Positions 59,831 through 64,000 of a DNA stretch of 64,000 nt are shown piece after piece. The stretch spans positions 47,551,915 through 47,615,914 of the forward strand of contig CM060175.1 in NCBI GenBank assembly GCA_030549775.1. Direction: 5' to 3'. The stretch is from Tamarix chinensis. Lineage: Eukaryota; Streptophyta; Magnoliopsida; Caryophyllales; Tamaricaceae. The position numbers and the translations under genes are program-made. Every line of letters starts with the position of its first letter. Position 1 is the stretch's first letter. The notes under the pieces were generated by a model that searched no databases, was not told the origin of the DNA, and was given only the letters and a program-made list of their open reading frames with translations.

Positions 59831-60839
59831 CGGCATCTTCCTCTTTAAGTGATTAGTGTCTTAAATGTATCTTATTCGAAAGTATTTCACCCTTGACATG
59901 CATGGCTAACTATATCCACACTTATCCTCCGAGGAGGGCCCGTCCCATATCTTGAGACTTCTGCACCTCCTAACTCGGTTTTCTCCAAAAACCCTAACTC
60001 AGGCCTATTTGGCCCATCCTTCTCTGTCGTACACATCCTGACTATTTCAACACCCCACATGTCACGACCCTTAGATCCAACCCTCACTTTCTACCCTACT
60101 CATTCTCTTTTACTTTTATTATTTTCTTTTTCTTTTTTCCACCTTCTCACATTAGGGTTTCTTCCTAAACCTTAGTTTGCTCTCCTATGCACCCTTATAC
60201 TATCCCACGTACTATTTTTTGCCTGAAGCTCCCAAACACCCAAACGACACTTCTATTACCTTCCTCACGTCCCGAGGTAACTTTCCATACGTAAAGTCTG
60301 ACCACATGCAGACTCTAACCATCCCATGCAAACCCTAGTTTCTCCCATACCTACATTGGCCAACTTACTTCCCCTTGGCCATCTTTCTCTCTCATTACTC
60401 TTTTTCATGCCTCCATACCTGATTACCACATTAATTATCCTAGCATGCATGTCCCTAAGGGCCACATCACATCACATCATAAAATATAGCATATCCATAT
60501 CAGCACATACCAAGAGGGGCACATGAACACACCTTGGTTCCAAGCCATGCCACGCGTGAAACAATTAAAATAATAACATATAGATCTTGACATAAAAATT
60601 TTACAAGGCATCCAAGGCATTTAGGACATATAGCACACATTCGACTTTAGCTACACCCTTACTCGGTTTAGGTTACCAAGCTATCTTTCACATAAATTAA
60701 GTCACTAAACGCCGTTTATAATCGTTACACTTATTATATTTCCCATTTAGTTGGTTAGATTATTAATTTTCCCTTTTTTCTTTACTATAATTAATAAATT
60801 AACCTTGAGTTGGTCAAATTACCAAATTACCTTTCCTCC

Positions 60840-61660
60840 TTATCCTAATTATCAAATTAATCCTTTATTTAGTTAATTACCAAATTAACTCTTTATTTAG
60901 TTAATTACCAACTTACCGTCCTCTATTATCAATTACCAACTAGCCTACTCCGTTATCAAAATTACCAAATTACCCCTGGTTGGTTAAATTACCAAATTGC
61001 CCTTTTATATAATCATAATTACCAGACTACCCTTCTCCTTCATCAAATTTACTAAATTACCCCTTGGTCATTTACATTACCAAATTGCCCGTTTTAATTG
61101 TCATGATTACCAAACTACCCTACTCCATTATTAAATTATCAAATTATCCTTTAGTTATTTAAATTATTATTTTACCTTTCTCAATTACCAATTTACTCCC
61201 TTCAAATTTCCACTTTTACCTCTTTGATTTATAAAATTACTGTTTTATCCCTTTACCATTTTACCCCTTAACTCCCAAAAATTACCACCTCGTCCTTTTA
61301 CTTATAAAATTTCCATTTATCCTTAATTATGAAATTACTATCTTACCTCTTTTAATTTTCAAATTATCATTCTGCCTATTAATCACAAAATTACTACCTT
61401 ACCCTCTAATTATGAAATTACAATTTTACCCTTTTATTACCATTTACCAAATTGCCCTTTTATTACAAAATTACAAACTTGCCCCTTTTATTACAAACTT
61501 ACAAAATTGCCCTTTTATTATAAATTACCAAAGTTTCCCCCTTTTATTACAAAATTACAAAATAGCCCTTTTATTACAAATTACCAATTTGCCCTTTTGT
61601 TAAAAAATTACCAATTTATCCTTCCACTTACAAATTTACCATCTTACCCCTTATTACTCC
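60840..61660 (-). repeat. Degenerate short tandem array (AATTACCAAATTGCCCTTTT)
   Basis: About 25 imperfect units of 24-35 bases. On the minus strand the motif AAAGGGCAATTTGGTAATTT resembles AGGGGCATTTTGGTAATTTT, which recurs once per 140-bp unit in the copies at 12890 and 19690. Confidence 0.75.
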
Positions 61661-62472
61661 ACTTATATTAACTTATTATTATTACTACATAAAATATTAA
61701 CTTTAATCCCTCATTTTCAACTCTTATAATTAATGTAACATTATTAGCATGTATTCTAGGCCATAATCTTGTACAAGATATATTAATAAAATCCCCTAAG
61801 GCTCATGGAATATTAATCATACATTAATATCACAATAGCATCATACAACATAGGTAATACTTAACATTTTCATTAATAACCAACTACTACCTTAACCATA
61901 TCTCCAAACATAGCACATAATCTGTCATACTTCCTTCTCATCAACCAACACAAGAAAACATATATAATTTATTAACAACATATATCAAGCGTAATACACA
62001 TTAAAAATGCCTAATGTGCTAACATACGCTAATCCATGAGTTTAAGCGAGATTTAACGATTACCTCAGTTTTCGCAAAAACAAACCTAACCGGTATTCCG
62101 GTTAAAGGTCCAAGCTTTCATTACCAAAACAAATACCTAAAAATAATATAAAGATTTATTACATTAGAAACAATAAAATCAAGGCATAAAACTTTATAAT
62201 GCTTAATTAATCAAATAATTAAATTAAAATATAGTTATACCTTAAAATTAGTAAACAAATAGGTCAAGAAACCCAAAACCTCATGTTGCTAATGCAGCAT
62301 GAGATGCATGAAAATAAATGGGGAGGAGGGGTGAAAATAGGAGGAATATGCATTTTCGGGTTGGTGGTTTGGGGCTAGAAAAGAAGGTGGTTGGGGGAGG
62401 ATTTAGGGCAAGGGAAGGGTACAGAGGTGGAGAGGGGGTGTAGGTGGTGGTTAGCGATGGGTTGATGGTGGC

Positions 62473-62578
62473 TAAGTGTGGCGGTAATATCCTCAAAGTT
62501 CACGGTTTATTAATTTGCTTCTACTAATTTTCTTTTAATTAACAAAATTTTTCAGTAGTGAATTTTGGGGGTGTTACA
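62473..62578 (-). repeat. Terminal inverted repeat, right
   Basis: CTAAGTGTGGCGGTAATATC through TTTTGGGGGTGTTACA. It is inverted relative to 58835-58940 and replaces the missing 5' end. Confidence 0.9.
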
Positions 62579-62583
62579 CTATA

Positions 62584-63330
62584 GGCCTATGAAACTATGA
62601 TATTAAGGTTCAGTCCTATGATATCCTAGACTTTGTGATATAAAATTTCCCTAAGGCCATCTAGACCAAGAATTTTAAAAGTCCCCATAGAGAAATGACC
62701 TCTTTGACTTTCCAAAAAGAAAGTATACATTTCAAAGATTGAATCTCACCAAGATGAAGCGCTAGAAAATAAATTAAGGAACATTGATAAGTGAGTGACT
62801 GAGGTTCTTGGCTATGAACAACACCTCAGAAAACCTAACCACCAAGGACATAAGCTCATCATGATCTAAATTCCAAGTGCCATCCTCATTTTGCAAGCAA
62901 GTAACTTTATTCAATCTTCAATAGTTGAGAACCAGTGAGTGAAATTAACATATATTATAGTCTAGAAGCTTCCCAATATTGAGTTTAGACTTTGGAAACC
63001 AAATCATAGAGGAACTTATTCTCTAAATGAACAAGTATCCAGAAATAAGTATAATCAAGGGCTTGTTGGATCCCCTAAATTCTTGCGATAATAATTTTTT
63101 TTAGCAATCACATCCCCAATACTATTATCATTCCATGTAGCCATATTACTAAAACATAATTGATTTTTGTTCACAAAATCTTTGCTAATGGTGGAGTATC
63201 CTCATTTAATGATCACAATATCATCATTAATTTTTCCAATTTTAAGAGCCACAAAAATCTCATTAATTAGACAAATTAACCATCTAACAAAACCTAGCCA
63301 TGAAATCCATATAAGCCATGGAAACCTTAT
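62584..63330 (-). pseudogene. LINE ORF2 region upstream of RT
   Basis: Minus-strand translation gives ALDYTYFWILVHLENKFLYD, later VTCLQNEDGTWNLDHDELMS with LVVRFSEVLFIAKNLS. This matches the segment between endonuclease and RT in plant LINEs. Stops and frameshifts are common, and the endonuclease itself is not readable. Confidence 0.6.
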
Positions 63331-64000
63331 CAACTCCCTTTTGTAATGCCCACAAAACACCTAAAAAGAGGGAACATATGGCCACATTTTTTCTCAGGTT
63401 TCCCCCATCTTTTTACCCATTTTCTTAATATTTTATCCCTAAAAAGCACAAAAAAAAACTCAGCCCATATGTACCCTTAAAATCCAGATGAAACAGCCAC
63501 AAGTCCCTCTCAAGTTGAATGTCAAGTCATTTTCACCACTTAGAAAAAACAATGCGGGTTTAGGAAAGAACAAGGAAGGATAGAAGACATTCCTCACTTA
63601 TTTTTGCTACTTTAAAGATTGAAAGTACCTTTTTCTCTTTCCTTTTGAGTGTTATGGTTGTTATATGAGTTATAACATGTGTTAATGGGTGAGGGAATGT
63701 CGAAATATGCTCTAAACTTCTAGCCGTATGATTAAATCTCATGAGTTGAACTTTAGGTAGATATTTTCCTTTGTTTTAGCTCTAAACACATGTATTAGCT
63801 AGATAATATGTAACCTTTAATCCTACACTTATTCTATAAGTGTAAAGGATATAATGCAAGGAAAAGAAATGTATCCTTTAGCTGCAATATTTTCTCTGAA
63901 AACCAAAAGCCATTCCTTTATCTACATGTAAGAGTTTGAAGATCTTAAAAGATCTATCTTGAGAGTTTATACCCTAGGTAGTTCTTGAAATTATTGATTC
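63331..64000. other. Non-coding, nothing recognised
   Basis: No motif seen on either strand. A 60-codon minus-strand frame at 63560-63742 shows no known domain. Confidence 0.4.

Larger units (their letters stand above)
58835..62578 (-). mobile_element. Family L element with inverted 3' ends, CTATA target duplication
   Basis: A 3744-bp non-coding insertion in the LINE, flanked by CTATA at 58830-58834 and 62579-62583. On the minus strand its 3' part matches the complete copies: stem-loop (58935-58980), CCAC...GTGG array (59562-59830) and a long AATTACCAAATTGCCC-type array (about 60840-61660), followed by the pyrimidine block (62290-62470 as purines on plus). The normal 5' end is absent. Instead, the right end is an inverted copy of about 106 bases of the 3' end, with roughly four mismatches. 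The element therefore has long terminal inverted repeats, TGTAACACCCCCWAAATTCA outward on both sides. Confidence 0.85.
57790..63330 (-). mobile_element. LINE, minus strand, interrupted by a family L element
   Basis: On the minus strand, 63330-62584 and 58834-57790 read as one continuous plant LINE ORF2 once the 3.74-kb insertion is skipped. The front part contains VTCLQNEDGTWNLDHDELMS and RFSEVLF, typical of the linker before RT. The rest is reverse transcriptase. Stops are frequent. The copia LTR ends at its 3' edge. Confidence 0.75.

Noticed and set aside
59056..60526. Small ORFs (66-81 codons) on both strands
   Set aside because: They lie in the tandem arrays and tail of a family L element and are not shared between copies.
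58835..62578. Classical DNA transposon (TIRs present)
   Set aside because: No transposase is visible. Internal sequence and one end match family L copies that have no long TIRs, and the TG...CA ends with 5-bp duplications fit retroviral-type integration better.
2797..63330. The two LINE pieces as halves of one split element
   Set aside because: They are in opposite orientation and more than 50 kb apart, and the domains they keep do not overlap, so no comparison is possible. Treated as separate insertions.
1..64000. tRNA, rRNA or other structural RNA genes
   Set aside because: I looked for tRNA A/B boxes and rRNA-like sequence and saw none; only the tRNA-Asp-complementary primer site occurs. 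A covariance search could still find something I missed.

Overview
The window is AT-rich nuclear DNA of a flowering plant. It holds one intact multi-exon gene with short plant-type introns, surrounded by decayed plant retrotransposons (Athila-type Ty3/gypsy, Ty1/copia, LINE), microsatellites, MITE-like foldbacks and a plastid-derived rpl14 fragment. I cannot place the species from sequence alone.

Layout. 1-7.6 kb: two diverged copies of an unknown repeat, the 5' half of a LINE, the rpl14 pseudogene, a recurrent AT-rich repeat (called R here) and two foldback elements. 7.6-26.1 kb: an array of large non-coding elements (called family L here; 3.3-5.3 kb, TG...CA ends, 5-bp target duplications) with a roughly 20-bp minisatellite. 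Much of this (about 10.1-14.8 kb and 15.8-22.5 kb) is a diverged tandem segmental duplication. 26.1-43.7 kb: a degenerate Athila element with gag, protease, RT, RNase H, integrase and the Athila-specific ORF; a complete 5.25-kb L element sits in its 3' LTR. 43.7-47.7 kb: repeats, including a three-unit tandem array of about 385 bp. 47.9-53.6 kb: the only convincing host gene, a NUP1/Nup136-like nuclear-basket nucleoporin with 9 exons and 1035 codons. 54.4-57.7 kb: another R copy and the 3' part of a copia element. 57.8-63.4 kb: a minus-strand LINE reverse transcriptase interrupted by a 3.74-kb L element. 63.4-64 kb: nothing recognised.

The best leads are in family L. Several insertions keep exact 5-bp target duplications but carry no coding sequence. 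They share internal tandem arrays and a stem-loop near the 3' end, and the stem-loop keeps its shape while its sequence changes. The copy at 58835-62578 has lost its normal 5' end and carries an inverted copy of its own 3' end instead, yet is flanked by a clean 5-bp duplication. I infer that family L represents solo LTRs, or LARD-like derivatives, of a giant-LTR gypsy element, perhaps Tekay/Del-like; this is not proven. The nucleoporin gene is flanked on both sides by same-orientation R repeats.

All alignments were made by eye; identities and breakpoints are approximate unless a target duplication fixes them.
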